Below, piece after piece: positions 24,292 through 32,804 of a stretch of DNA of 64,000 nucleotides. The DNA is from Chloroflexota bacterium (GTDB lineage: Bacteria; Chloroflexota; FW602-bin22; JACPRP01): NCBI GenBank assembly GCA_016210495.1, contig JACQUC010000217.1, positions 1-64,000 of the forward strand, written 5' to 3'. Position 1 is the stretch's first letter, and every line of letters starts with the position of its first letter. The notes under the pieces are model-generated. The model had not been told where the DNA came from and did not search any database. It worked only from the letters and a program-made list of their open reading frames with translations. Position numbers and translations under genes: made by a program.

Positions 24292-25017
24292 ATGGATGCC
24301 CACAGTTTGATGGAAGACGATGCCCGCGACAGGAGATTAACTGTCATTCAGCATCTCGAAGAGTTGCGACACCGCATAGTCGTGTGCGTTATCGCGCTAG
24401 TCGTGACGACAGCCTTTTCGCTTGTCCTTACCAACAGGATATTCGACATACTGTTGGTTCCGACGCCGGAAGGCTTCAAGCCGATCTATACGGAGATGAC
24501 AGAGATGCTGACCACCTACTTCAAGGTGGCGATTCTGTCGGGGGTCGCTCTGGCCCTGCCGGTCTTGGTCTATGAGTTCACGCTGTTTATCGCGCCAGCC
24601 CTCACCGGTGCCGAGAAGAGATATTTCTACTGGCTGCTGCCCGCCGTCTTCTTCAGCTTCGCCTGCGGACTGGCGTTCGGCTACTTCCTCGTCCTGCCAT
24701 TCGCCGTCAACTATCTGCTTACTTTCAGCTCGATAGCGACGCCGTTTATCAAAGTTGGCAGTTACATATCTTTCGTTTCGACGATGCTGTTCTGGCTCGG
24801 CCTTTCCTTTGAGACGCCTCTTTTGGTGTTCTTCCTCGCCAAGATCCACGTCGTCACGGCGAAGAAGCTGGCCTCGTACCGGAAGTTTGCCATCGTAGGT
24901 GTTTTCGTCGCCGCCGCCATCATCACCCCTACACCCGACCCGATCAATCAGGCCATCGTGGCCATCCCCCTCATTCTACTGTATGAAATAGGAATTCTCT
25001 TGGCGCGGTTGGCCTAG
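24292..25017 (+). CDS. tatC: Sec-independent protein translocase TatC
   Basis: The multi-spanning core of the twin-arginine translocase, which exports folded cofactor proteins. After MDAHSLMEDD the conserved TatC opening TVIQHLEELRHRIVV appears, followed by six hydrophobic segments and FLVLPFAVNYLLTF and ITPTPDPINQAIVAIP near the end. No tatA or tatB is in the window. The start (ATG 24292 or 24310) lacks a clear ribosome site and lies directly after a repeat. It converges with the aldehyde oxidoreductase gene, 36 bases apart. Confidence 0.95.
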   Translation: MDAHSLMEDDARDRRLTVIQHLEELRHRIVVCVIALVVTTAFSLVLTNRIFDILLVPTPEGFKPIYTEMTEMLTTYFKVAILSGVALALPVLVYEFTLFIAPALTGAEKRYFYWLLPAVFFSFACGLAFGYFLVLPFAVNYLLTFSSIATPFIKVGSYISFVSTMLFWLGLSFETPLLVFFLAKIHVVTAKKLASYRKFAIVGVFVAAAIITPTPDPINQAIVAIPLILLYEIGILLARLA

Positions 25018-25053
25018 CCGTCGTTCCACGGGCGATTGTCGGCACGGCCGTCT

Positions 25054-26763
25054 CTACTCGGCCAACGATGCAGACACCCTATCTATCTCGTCCAGCGGCA
25101 CGTCGAACGTCAGATCGAATGGCGGCAGGGCCTCGTTCATAATGAACTCGGGATAGCGGTCGTGGGCCGTGGTGAAACCGGCCGCCCTGTTGAAGGCCTT
25201 CTCGTTTCTGATTGTCTCCTTGCCGAGCTCGGTCAGATGCTCCGGGCCATAATCCGTGCCATAAATGGCGTTCAAAAGATTGGTGATCAGATCTGGCCTG
25301 GCACCAAGGGCGCCGACGAGGAAGGAGCAGATGTTCACCACATCGTACGCGGCAGCCCTTATTTGCATCGTCCGTGACATTTCGGCCTGCCCGCCCGGCA
25401 GGTGGTGATCGATCTTCGTGTTCACGGTATGTCCGGCCGTGTGGTCGCCCCCCATTGGCGAGGTGATGTAGGTCACTCCAATGCCCTTGATGCCTCGCGG
25501 GTCGTACGCGGCCAGCGCCTGCCCCTTGACGACGGGAACGCGGTCGACGCCGAAGACCTTACCAGTGACGGCCGCGCCCTGGCCAAGCACCTTTCCCAGA
25601 ACCGTGCCCTCGCCAACCTCCTTCAGCAGCTGAATGGCACCATCGGCATCGCCAAACTCTAGCAGCCCTGCTTCCATAGCCACGCCAATCGCGGCGCCGA
25701 TCTCGATTGTGTCCAGACCATAGTCGTTGCAGAGCCGATTTAGCACGCCGATCTTGTCCAGCGAGCCGATGCTACAGTTGATGCCGAGCATCGCGATGTT
25801 CTCGTATTCGAGAGGCGAGACGATGGTCTTGCCCTGCTCGTCGGGGAAAACGTTGGAGCAACGCACCAGACACCCGGGCATGCAGGCGTGCGTCGTGTTC
25901 CCCTCGCCACCACGAGCCAGTATGAGTTCTCTGAGCTTGTCCGCGTTGACCTCGCTGGCCAGCTCGAACGACCCCTCACGGAAGTTCCGGGTTGGCAGCG
26001 CACCAAGACGCTGGGTTACGTCGACCATGTAGGCCGTGCCGTATTTGGGCATCTTCTCCCTGGTGGGCGGGCTTTCGAGAATCGCCTGCTGATACCGCTT
26101 TAGCGCGTCTCTGAAGGCAGCTTTGTCCTTCACCGGCACTTCATCGCGGCACTCTTCCAGGACGATGGCCTTTAGCCCTTTGGACGCCATAACCGCGCCC
26201 AGCCCGCCGCGCCCCGCGTAGCGGTTCGGGTTGCCGTCGATGTCTGTCACGGCAACCCCTGCCGCCGCCATTTTCATTTCGCCGGTCGGACCGATGCAGA
26301 TTATGGCCACTTTGTCTCCGAAACGCCGATGGAGCTTATCGCACAGGTCGAAGGTTCCCAGAAGGCGATACTCGTCGGCGCGAATGATCTCGGAGTCCTT
26401 CTTCCCCACACGAAGCACGTGAGGAGGTGCGTCGGCCGGTGCGTCCTCGACTACGATTGCTCGCAGCCCGATGCGTGCCAGCGCATCGCCCGCGGTTCCA
26501 CCGGCGTTGCTCTCCTTTATGGTGCCTGAAAGTGGGCTCTTTGCTCCCACCGACAGACGTCCGGCGCTGGAGATCCTGAGCCCGGCAAAGAGGCCACAGG
26601 CCAGCACGATCCTGTTCGCCGGACTCAGAGGAGAGCATGTCGCCGGAACTTCCTTCAAGAGCACCTTAGCGATCAGACCTCTTCCTCCCCACCCAGCGTA
26701 CTCATCGGAGATGTCCTGGCGGGTAGTGCTTAGCGCGGCCATATCGACGCGGAGAATCTGCAC
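25054..26763 (-). CDS. Aldehyde:ferredoxin oxidoreductase family protein (tungsten/molybdenum)
   Basis: A 569-residue tungstopterin/Fe4S4 enzyme that oxidises aldehydes to carboxylates with ferredoxin. N-terminal YAGWGGRGL and LSVGAKSPLSGTIKESNAGG bind the pterin. RYAGRGGLGAVMASKGLKAI and the cluster cysteines in HACMPGCLVRC plus VVNICSF further on are present, as is GVTYITSPMGGDHTAGH. Members act on varied aldehydes, and the substrate here is open. GTG 26763 is chosen because GGGAGG is eight bases away; GTG 26772 is the alternative. No adjacent ferredoxin gene. Confidence 0.92.
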   Translation of the reverse strand: MQILRVDMAALSTTRQDISDEYAGWGGRGLIAKVLLKEVPATCSPLSPANRIVLACGLFAGLRISSAGRLSVGAKSPLSGTIKESNAGGTAGDALARIGLRAIVVEDAPADAPPHVLRVGKKDSEIIRADEYRLLGTFDLCDKLHRRFGDKVAIICIGPTGEMKMAAAGVAVTDIDGNPNRYAGRGGLGAVMASKGLKAIVLEECRDEVPVKDKAAFRDALKRYQQAILESPPTREKMPKYGTAYMVDVTQRLGALPTRNFREGSFELASEVNADKLRELILARGGEGNTTHACMPGCLVRCSNVFPDEQGKTIVSPLEYENIAMLGINCSIGSLDKIGVLNRLCNDYGLDTIEIGAAIGVAMEAGLLEFGDADGAIQLLKEVGEGTVLGKVLGQGAAVTGKVFGVDRVPVVKGQALAAYDPRGIKGIGVTYITSPMGGDHTAGHTVNTKIDHHLPGGQAEMSRTMQIRAAAYDVVNICSFLVGALGARPDLITNLLNAIYGTDYGPEHLTELGKETIRNEKAFNRAAGFTTAHDRYPEFIMNEALPPFDLTFDVPLDEIDRVSASLAE

Positions 26764-26839
26764 CTGGGTCACCTCCCACAGAACTGCTTCTGACGACGTC
26801 CAGTGTCAAGTCCCCTTGGCTGTGACCCATATTGCCGGG

Positions 26840-26886
26840 GGTGGGGTCTCGTAGCCGTCCGCCTCAGGCGGACGCGGGGTGGGGCA
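26840..26886. repeat. Short GTCCGCC-TCA-GGCGGAC hairpin repeat
   Basis: A perfect hairpin GTCCGCC-TCA-GGCGGAC flanked by GGGGTGGGG tracts lies between the carbamate kinase and aldehyde oxidoreductase genes. It shares the stem bases and G-rich flank of the family A and B cores but shows no terminal repeats. Confidence 0.55.
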
Positions 26887-26958
26887 TCTGCGATGCAACC
26901 ACGCGCAGTTGGTACGATCTGTCGTGTGTTCGCAGTATAGCGGCAACAGTGGCAAGAA

Positions 26959-27957
26959 TCAAGTAGAACTGTATCCCTCGATCAAGCGCGAGCCCGCCAA
27001 TCCGTGCAAGGCCTCGACCGCCTCTTCCATCGCGGCGATCACGGCGAACTCGCCGCCTCCTTCCACGAACCGTATGGCAGCGTTGACCTTGGGCGCCATG
27101 CTGCCGGCCTTGAAATGGCCTTCGGCAATGTACCGTTTGGCCTCGGCCAGGGTCATCACGTCCAGATCTCTTTGCTGTCCTGTTTGGAAATTGAGGGCGA
27201 CCTTGCGGACGTCGGTCAGGATCATGAGGACTTCGGCCCCCACATCGGCGGCAAGACGCTGTGCCGCCAGGTCCTTGTCGATGACGGCTTCGACGCCCTT
27301 CAAGGAGCCATCCTCCTGCACTGTGACGGGAATGCCACCGCCCCCCGCGCCGACGACCAGATTGCTGGCTGCCAGTAGGGCTTTGATCGTCTCCTTCTCC
27401 ACGATGCTGATGGGGTCGGGCGAGGGTACCACCTTGCGCCAGCCCCGGCCGCTATCCTCGATCCACTTCTCGCCGGTTTCGGCCATGGCCTGGCGCGCGT
27501 AATCCTCAGAATAGAAGAGACCTATCGGTTTGCTGGGGTTCTGGAACGCTGGATCTCCTCGATCGACGATCACCTGCGTTGTGACCGTCACTACCTCTCG
27601 GTTGATGCCGTGCTTGCGCAGGGCGTTGCGGAGATTCTGCTGAATCATGTAGCCGATTTGCCCCTGGCTCTCGGCCCCGCACACGTCAAGAGGCATCGCT
27701 GGAATCGCGCCGGCGGTACACTGGTGCATGATCACGATGTTTCCCACCTGAGGGCCGTTGCCGTGCGTGATCACGATCCTGTGCCCCTCTTCGACGAACT
27801 CCACCAACTCCTCGCACGTCTTCCTGACATTCTCGTATTGCTCCTCGAACGTGCCTCGATGGTGAGGCTGCAGGATGGCGTTGCCACCCAGGGCCACGAC
27901 GATTGTCTTCTGCGAGGACCTATGTACCAAGCCACGTCGTGTCTGCAATTCTTGCAT
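26959..27957 (-). CDS. arcC: Carbamate kinase
   Basis: Converts carbamoyl phosphate and ADP to carbamate and ATP, the last step of arginine or purine fermentation. The amino-acid-kinase fold shows TIVVALGGNAILQP (about residue 21), VITHGNGPQVGNI, SQGQIGYMIQQNL, VVGAGGGGIPV, VIDKDLAAQRLA and GSMAPKVNAAIRFVE. Length 332 is slightly long because of an N-terminal MQELQTRRGLVHRSS. No arcA or arcB is adjacent, so it may serve ATP formation from other carbamoyl phosphate sources. The start region contains GGGGAATATTTCCC, nearly palindromic. Confidence 0.93.
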   Translation of the reverse strand: MQELQTRRGLVHRSSQKTIVVALGGNAILQPHHRGTFEEQYENVRKTCEELVEFVEEGHRIVITHGNGPQVGNIVIMHQCTAGAIPAMPLDVCGAESQGQIGYMIQQNLRNALRKHGINREVVTVTTQVIVDRGDPAFQNPSKPIGLFYSEDYARQAMAETGEKWIEDSGRGWRKVVPSPDPISIVEKETIKALLAASNLVVGAGGGGIPVTVQEDGSLKGVEAVIDKDLAAQRLAADVGAEVLMILTDVRKVALNFQTGQQRDLDVMTLAEAKRYIAEGHFKAGSMAPKVNAAIRFVEGGGEFAVIAAMEEAVEALHGLAGSRLIEGYSST

Positions 27958-28053
27958 GTTGGGAAATATTCCCCCTGAATTGATGCACCGTTCCCATGAC
28001 ACTTCCAGCAAGAAGCAAGCCAACCATACGAATTGGATTGCTGGAGGAGGCAG

Positions 28054-28311
28054 TTAGAAACAGCCCACGTTGTGCTCTTTGATGGCAGCCAGTTCGTTAG
28101 GTCTTTGGTGAAACTTGGAATCTTGGCCGAGCACTATCCATTCATAGTCGCCGACGATGGCCAGCCACTCATCGTCATGCGTGTTCGCCCTGAAATGCTT
28201 CTGGTGATATTCAATCCTGACCGGTGGTTCGGAACCAGTGCTCGGCAGCCTGAACTGGCCAAGAACCTTTGGTATCGTTGTACCTACGTTGCGATCGAAG
28301 AAGAAGATCAC
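28054..28311 (-). CDS. vapC45: VapC45-like PIN-domain toxin, short form
   Basis: An 85-residue PIN-like protein starting MIFFFDRNVGTTIPKVLG with the first catalytic Asp, then HDDEWLAIVGDYEWIVLGQD with further acidic residues, and AAIKEHNVGCF at its end. VapC45-type toxins are ribonucleases. The frame stops (TAA) right after the strand where relatives such as the M. tuberculosis protein continue, so the C-terminal part may be lost. The GTG start overlaps the antitoxin stop (GTGA), as in coupled toxin-antitoxin operons. Confidence 0.68.
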   Translation of the reverse strand: MIFFFDRNVGTTIPKVLGQFRLPSTGSEPPVRIEYHQKHFRANTHDDEWLAIVGDYEWIVLGQDSKFHQRPNELAAIKEHNVGCF

Positions 28312-28979
28312 GCCGCTTCGACACCCTCGAAAGCTAGAGCATAAACTATTTGCTCGTCCCCCAATTCAAAATCTGCCGCGATTTCGTCGATGGATTCCCC
28401 CGCCTCGTATCGGCCTTTGATGGCCCAGGTCGGAATCCCGCAGACAGTCGGTGCACCGAAGTAGATGCGAGGATCGATTACGACGGGCTGGGACTTCCCC
28501 TCGGGATACCATCTGACCGCAAGTCCACTCTCGTAGTCGAACTCGGCGAATCGCTCTCCTACCATACCCTGCCACGCTTCTTGGCCGTCCTTGTCGGCGA
28601 CGACGAGGACGCCCAGGTCGGCATCCGGCTCGACTTCCTGCAAATCTAGCAAAACGTGATGCCCCTCGGTCTTGAGACGGATTTCGGCGAATGGATGTTC
28701 GCTGTCGAACTTCTGAGCCAGGTAGTCGCGGGCTTTGCGGATTCTCTGCAAGGGCACGCCGAGCTGCCGAAAGGTGGCGACGAAAGCGACCTCGACGAGC
28801 TGCAGGTAGGACAACGGTTTACCTCTTCCTCTATCTGACAACAACGCCGTCGCATGCCACCGGCTAACGGTTTGCGGACGAGTATGCGCATACCTGGCAG
28901 CCTCGGAAACCGAATAGGCTGGTAAGTACAGTCTCTTCCTCCAAGGTTCCACTCGATCTTTGACGCGCTTTGGTAGCAT
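28308..28979 (-). CDS. vapB45: VapB45-like antitoxin (MerR-like N-terminus, DUF433 C-terminus)
   Basis: A 223-residue protein. The N-terminal helix-turn-helix YSVSEAARYAHTRPQTVSRW (about residues 21-40) resembles MerR-type DNA binding. The C-terminal DUF433 is IDPRIYFGAPTVCGIPTWAIKGRYEAGESIDEIAADF, seen at about residues 168-205. This architecture is that of VapB45, the antitoxin of VapC45. ATG 28979 has GGAGG ten bases upstream and a TATAAT box at 29015-29020. Antitoxins of this kind usually repress their own promoter. Confidence 0.8.
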   Translation of the reverse strand: MLPKRVKDRVEPWRKRLYLPAYSVSEAARYAHTRPQTVSRWHATALLSDRGRGKPLSYLQLVEVAFVATFRQLGVPLQRIRKARDYLAQKFDSEHPFAEIRLKTEGHHVLLDLQEVEPDADLGVLVVADKDGQEAWQGMVGERFAEFDYESGLAVRWYPEGKSQPVVIDPRIYFGAPTVCGIPTWAIKGRYEAGESIDEIAADFELGDEQIVYALAFEGVEAA

Positions 28980-29014
28980 CGGTGCTTCGCCTCCGCATGA
29001 GTCACTGTGCCCCC

Positions 29015-29020
29015 ATTATA
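29015..29020 (-). promoter_or_regulatory. -10 box (TATAAT) of the vapBC45 operon
   Basis: On the minus strand TATAAT lies 36 bases before the antitoxin ATG. A possible -35 TTGGGT is 19 bases upstream, a long spacer. Confidence 0.45.
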
Positions 29021-29158
29021 CCGCAGTCTGACGCCACTCACCCAATAAAGCTTGGCCAGTAGTGGCAGTTCCTCTGCAACTGCTCCACGCTCTCCATCTC
29101 CAGCAATTCCGTCGACTCCATCTCAACTGCCTAGCGGCATCCCCATGATAGTCTGCGA

Positions 29159-29700
29159 TCAATCTAACTCCCCAAGCGGTATTCCCATCCAGTTGAGCAA
29201 CATCCATTGCATTCCCTTACCGTCAAGCCGCTCAGCCTCATTGATCTGAAAAACAAAGTGCGCTCTGGCCCACTGCTCCGGGAGGGGATACATCGGATCG
29301 GGGTAGTTAACGTCATTAAGCATGAACTGTTGAAACTGTGAGTCATCGTCGAAGATTTGATAGCGGCTAAAGGGATCGATCCTATGGAGATACCTCGCGA
29401 GCTCAACTACTTGCTCTCGGCTCGCGCCAGCATGGACGACAATGTTCTTAAAGCTGCCGGACTTTGTGCGATACGTCGCTAACGGCCGATACGAGGCTCT
29501 CCCTTTGGCTTCCGCACTCAACTCCGCCGACGCCATGACCCGCGCTGGAGGAAATGGTGTGCTGGTTGGCTTCGGCGATGCCGTGGGCGAGGGACTTCTT
29601 TGAGGAGTGGCCACCGTGCGGCTTGTAATAGCAGGGGCAAGAATTCCAATGTTGCCGCCACCACCCCCACCACCAGCAACCAAGCGACAGCGGTCCGCAT
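29159..29700 (-). CDS. Unknown anchored or secreted protein, frameshifted near its N-terminus
   Basis: I do not recognise the family. ATG 29700, six bases after GGGAGG, begins MRTAVAWLLVVGVVAATL, a clear membrane anchor or signal peptide, but this frame soon loses sense. The frame that continues to 29159 picks up as GILAPAITSRTVATPQRSPS, a Pro/Thr/Ser linker, then an acidic folded domain ending MGIPLGELD. One base inserted near the five-G run at about 29668-29676 would join them. It is therefore a recent mutation, a phase-variable tract or a sequencing error. It follows the molybdopterin oxidoreductase on the same strand. Confidence 0.6.
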
Positions 29701-29845
29701 TTGAGTCCTCCCGCTTACACTGCCGAGAGACCCATATCCATCACTCGACGCCGCACAGCGGCTCGCGATACCTGAAACCGTCGAGAATCAACGAGGCTGC
29801 GATGTTTGCCCTCGGCCTCCCCGAACGATCAACGAGTGTGCGTTG

Positions 29846-32032
29846 TCACCCCTCAGCCTTCCGCACCTCGCAAAGCAGCGCCTTGAGCACCGGGAAGCCG
29901 GAGATGTTGTCCCGGTTGTCGAAGTCCGTGAGGTAGTTGGTGTTTGACTCTCGCCAGGCCGGGGCGTGGATAGGGCTTCCGCCGCCGACGTTGACCTCGA
30001 CCGCCCCTTGAACGATGCCATCCGTCACCCTGGCCGTGAACCGCACCTTGCCTCGCGGCGTCTGCACGAAAACCTTGTCGCCGTCCGCTATGCCACGCGG
30101 GCCCGCATCGCCGGGGTGCACGATGACCTGTGGCTCGGGCTGAAGCTTGAGCAGTCCCGGGATATTTAGATGCTGAGAGCGGAAAGCCGATTGCAGTCTG
30201 GCTCCCGAGTTTAAGACCAGCGGGTAAGTCCGGGCTAGTTCCGGTGTGCTAATTGGCCCTTCCCGTGGCTCCTGATACACCGGCAAGGGATCGTAGCCGT
30301 ACTTGGCCAGAAGGCTGGAGGCGATCTCGACCTTGCCCGACGGTGTGTCAAAGCCGGGCCGACGATCTTTGCGCAACAGGCCCTTCTCGTACTTCCTGTA
30401 CTCCATAGGGCCGATGCTGTACCTGACGCCCACCGGATTATCTGCGAGTTGTTGAACGGAAACGGGGGAGCCTTCGAAAGCGAACTGGACCAACTCCTCC
30501 TCACTCTGAGGGAACAGATCCCCGTAGCCCAGCCGTTTGGCCAGCTCGACGTAGAACGTGTAATCGCTCCTCGCCTCCGCCAGAGGCTCGATAACTCTTG
30601 GCCGCAACTGCGCCCAGCCACTCGGGTAGCGCTGGTACGCGAGGTTCTCGAAACCAGTCGTCGCCGGCAAAACGAAGTCGGCGTACAGGGCATCGGCGGT
30701 CATGAAACGATCCATAACCACCAACAGGTCCAGCTTCTCAAAGCAGCGCTTCCACCGCTCGGGATCCGGGTAGCCGGTGATGATAGACGCGCCGTTGATC
30801 AACAGCGCCTTGACCGGATAGGGATCGCCCTCCAGGATGGCGCGATCCGTCTCCATGAAATGAGCCGACTTAGTTAGATCGCAGTACAGCGGGTACTTGT
30901 CGTAGCCGATTGGCTTGGGCTGGGTCGGACGGTCCATGTCGGTGCGGCGGAAAGGACTGTTCACCTTGGGCCGAAACATCAGGCCGCCCGGCACGTCGAG
31001 GTTACCGGTGATCGCCCAGAGGACGAAGACCGCCCGAATGTTTTGAACGCCGCTGTTGGTATACTCTAGGCCAGTGTACATATTCAGCGTAGCGTGCCTG
31101 GCCGTGGCGATGGCGTGGGCGGTTTCGACTATTCTTTCTTTGGGTACCCACGTTATCGCCTCGCCTACCTCGGGCGGAAACGCCTGGACGTACTGGCGAA
31201 GCTCGTCGAACCCAACCGTCCATTTCTCTACGAACTCCCGATCATACAGGTTCTCACCTATGATCACGTTCATCATGGCCAGTGCCAGCGCCCCGTCGGT
31301 GCCCGGTCGTATGCACATCCATTCGTCTGCTTTTTGTGCTATCTCCGAGCGCCGGTGGTCGATGGCTATCACCCGAGCGCCCCTCTTCTTCGCGCTGAGT
31401 GTCCTCCTCATCGCCATGGGCGGTGAATCGGTGGCCGCGTTGGCGCCCCAGGCCACTATTAGTTTCGACTTGCCATAGTCGGCGTAGGTCGAGCGGATGT
31501 CCGAGCCAAACGTCGGAACCGCGGCCAGCATGCCGTAAGATACGAAACAGAGCGAAGAGCAACCAGCGTTGTTTGGGGACCCAAAAGGGAAGAGCGGGCT
31601 CAGCATCCCGGGAATGTTCACGCCTGGCGGTGAGAAGCTGTCTACCAGGGCGACGTCGAATGTGCCTCGCCCAGAATAGGTTAGCGCAGCCTCGGGGCCG
31701 AAGCTCTGTTTGATCTCCTGCAGCTTGCTGGCAATTCGATCCAGAGCCTCGTCCCAGGTCGTCCTCTCGAATCGGCCCTCGCCTCGGGCTCCCGCCCTGG
31801 CCAGCGGGTACTTCAACCTGTCAGGAGAATATACGATCTCTTTGGCGTGGGCGCCTCGCACGCAAACTATGTCGACGGGGTGGCCGGCAAGCGGCAAGAT
31901 GCGGTCGATCTTGCCGTCGACCAATTCCACGTTCACCCCACAACCGCCCGGGCAGATGCCGCAGACGCCGGCGACTATCCGCTTTCGGCCTTCTTCACCC
32001 TGGGTTTGCGCTGCACTCGAAGTAGTGATCAC
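29846..32032 (-). CDS. Molybdopterin oxidoreductase, DMSO reductase superfamily
   Basis: A 728-residue bis-MGD molybdenum or tungsten enzyme. The N-terminal Fe4S4 motif is CGICPGGC with a fourth Cys in IVCVRG. The catalytic region SPNNAGCSSLCFVSYG offers a probable Cys ligand to the metal. The C-terminal dinucleotide-binding domain has LVLNSGARLQSAFRSQ and ADGDKVFVQTPRGKVR. No Tat signal, no electron-transfer subunit and no membrane anchor accompany it, so it is probably cytoplasmic and its substrate is unknown. GTG start with a near-perfect AGGAGGTGA. It lies downstream of a URO-D-type methyltransferase and a CobO-like gene. Confidence 0.88.
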   Translation of the reverse strand: MITTSSAAQTQGEEGRKRIVAGVCGICPGGCGVNVELVDGKIDRILPLAGHPVDIVCVRGAHAKEIVYSPDRLKYPLARAGARGEGRFERTTWDEALDRIASKLQEIKQSFGPEAALTYSGRGTFDVALVDSFSPPGVNIPGMLSPLFPFGSPNNAGCSSLCFVSYGMLAAVPTFGSDIRSTYADYGKSKLIVAWGANAATDSPPMAMRRTLSAKKRGARVIAIDHRRSEIAQKADEWMCIRPGTDGALALAMMNVIIGENLYDREFVEKWTVGFDELRQYVQAFPPEVGEAITWVPKERIVETAHAIATARHATLNMYTGLEYTNSGVQNIRAVFVLWAITGNLDVPGGLMFRPKVNSPFRRTDMDRPTQPKPIGYDKYPLYCDLTKSAHFMETDRAILEGDPYPVKALLINGASIITGYPDPERWKRCFEKLDLLVVMDRFMTADALYADFVLPATTGFENLAYQRYPSGWAQLRPRVIEPLAEARSDYTFYVELAKRLGYGDLFPQSEEELVQFAFEGSPVSVQQLADNPVGVRYSIGPMEYRKYEKGLLRKDRRPGFDTPSGKVEIASSLLAKYGYDPLPVYQEPREGPISTPELARTYPLVLNSGARLQSAFRSQHLNIPGLLKLQPEPQVIVHPGDAGPRGIADGDKVFVQTPRGKVRFTARVTDGIVQGAVEVNVGGGSPIHAPAWRESNTNYLTDFDNRDNISGFPVLKALLCEVRKAEG

Positions 32033-32130
32033 CTTCGGTCACCTCCTGACTCGGTGTGGGAACTTCTACGAAAAAGCGCGGAAGCAAGGGTCTTGCGCGG
32101 GGGACGCCGGGGCAGGTTTGGAGCCTGCCT

Positions 32131-32688
32131 TTACGACGATACCTGGCTGCTCTCACGCCAGTACTCGATACCCATCGACTCGACAACATCCCCTTTTCGT
32201 TCTATCAGGATGGTCTCCGTCACGCTGTCCGCTAACTCGCCCAGCCGCGGCTGGACGCAAGCCCCTATGACCACGACGTCGGTCCCAGCCGGCCTTTGTC
32301 TCAACAGGCTCACGACCTCTTGCTCTTCCACAAAGCCGCAGGCGATGGCGGACGTTATCTCGGAGAGCACCACCACGTCAAACGACTCGGACACGATAGC
32401 TTCCCTGGCATCCTGCATCTTCTTCAGAGCCGAAAGCTGATCGCCGAAAGTAGAGCAGGTGGCGCAAAACTGCTCCGAGATCTCGCTACTCCGCAGCGTC
32501 AGGTCCGGTCGTTGGTCCAGGATGTCCAACCCGCCGAGCCCGTCCTTGCAGCGCATGAACTGCACCACGCAGACCCGTTGATGCTGCCCGAGAGCATGGG
32601 CGACGAGCCCAAGCTCCATAGCCGTCCTGGCCCTCACCTCGCCGGCGTAGATGCTGATCTGTCCTTGCCTCTGGGCGCTCTCGTCCAT
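32131..32688 (-). CDS. CobO/BtuR-like protein with a degenerate P-loop
   Basis: A 185-residue protein with the order of motifs of corrinoid adenosyltransferase CobO: GQISIYAGE at the start, VCVVQFMRCKDG, FDVVVLSEITSAIACGF, VVSLLRQRPAGTDVVVIGAC and ELADSVTE. True CobO has a GDGKGKTTAA-type Walker A. Here the same place reads AGEVRARTAMEL, lacking the Lys-Thr pair, and the Walker B-like DE is SE. ATP-dependent adenosylation is thus doubtful. It may bind a corrinoid or act in redox activation. It is flanked by a corrinoid-type methyltransferase gene and a molybdopterin oxidoreductase gene. Confidence 0.72.
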   Translation of the reverse strand: MDESAQRQGQISIYAGEVRARTAMELGLVAHALGQHQRVCVVQFMRCKDGLGGLDILDQRPDLTLRSSEISEQFCATCSTFGDQLSALKKMQDAREAIVSESFDVVVLSEITSAIACGFVEEQEVVSLLRQRPAGTDVVVIGACVQPRLGELADSVTETILIERKGDVVESMGIEYWRESSQVSS

Positions 32689-32804
32689 GTAACAACCTGC
32701 TTCCAGTGTCCCACGACAAAACTACGTTGCCCGCCGATCACCACGACGCGAAGCTCCAAGTGAAACTATCATACCACCAGGCATGTGTGGTGTCAAAGCT
32801 GGGA

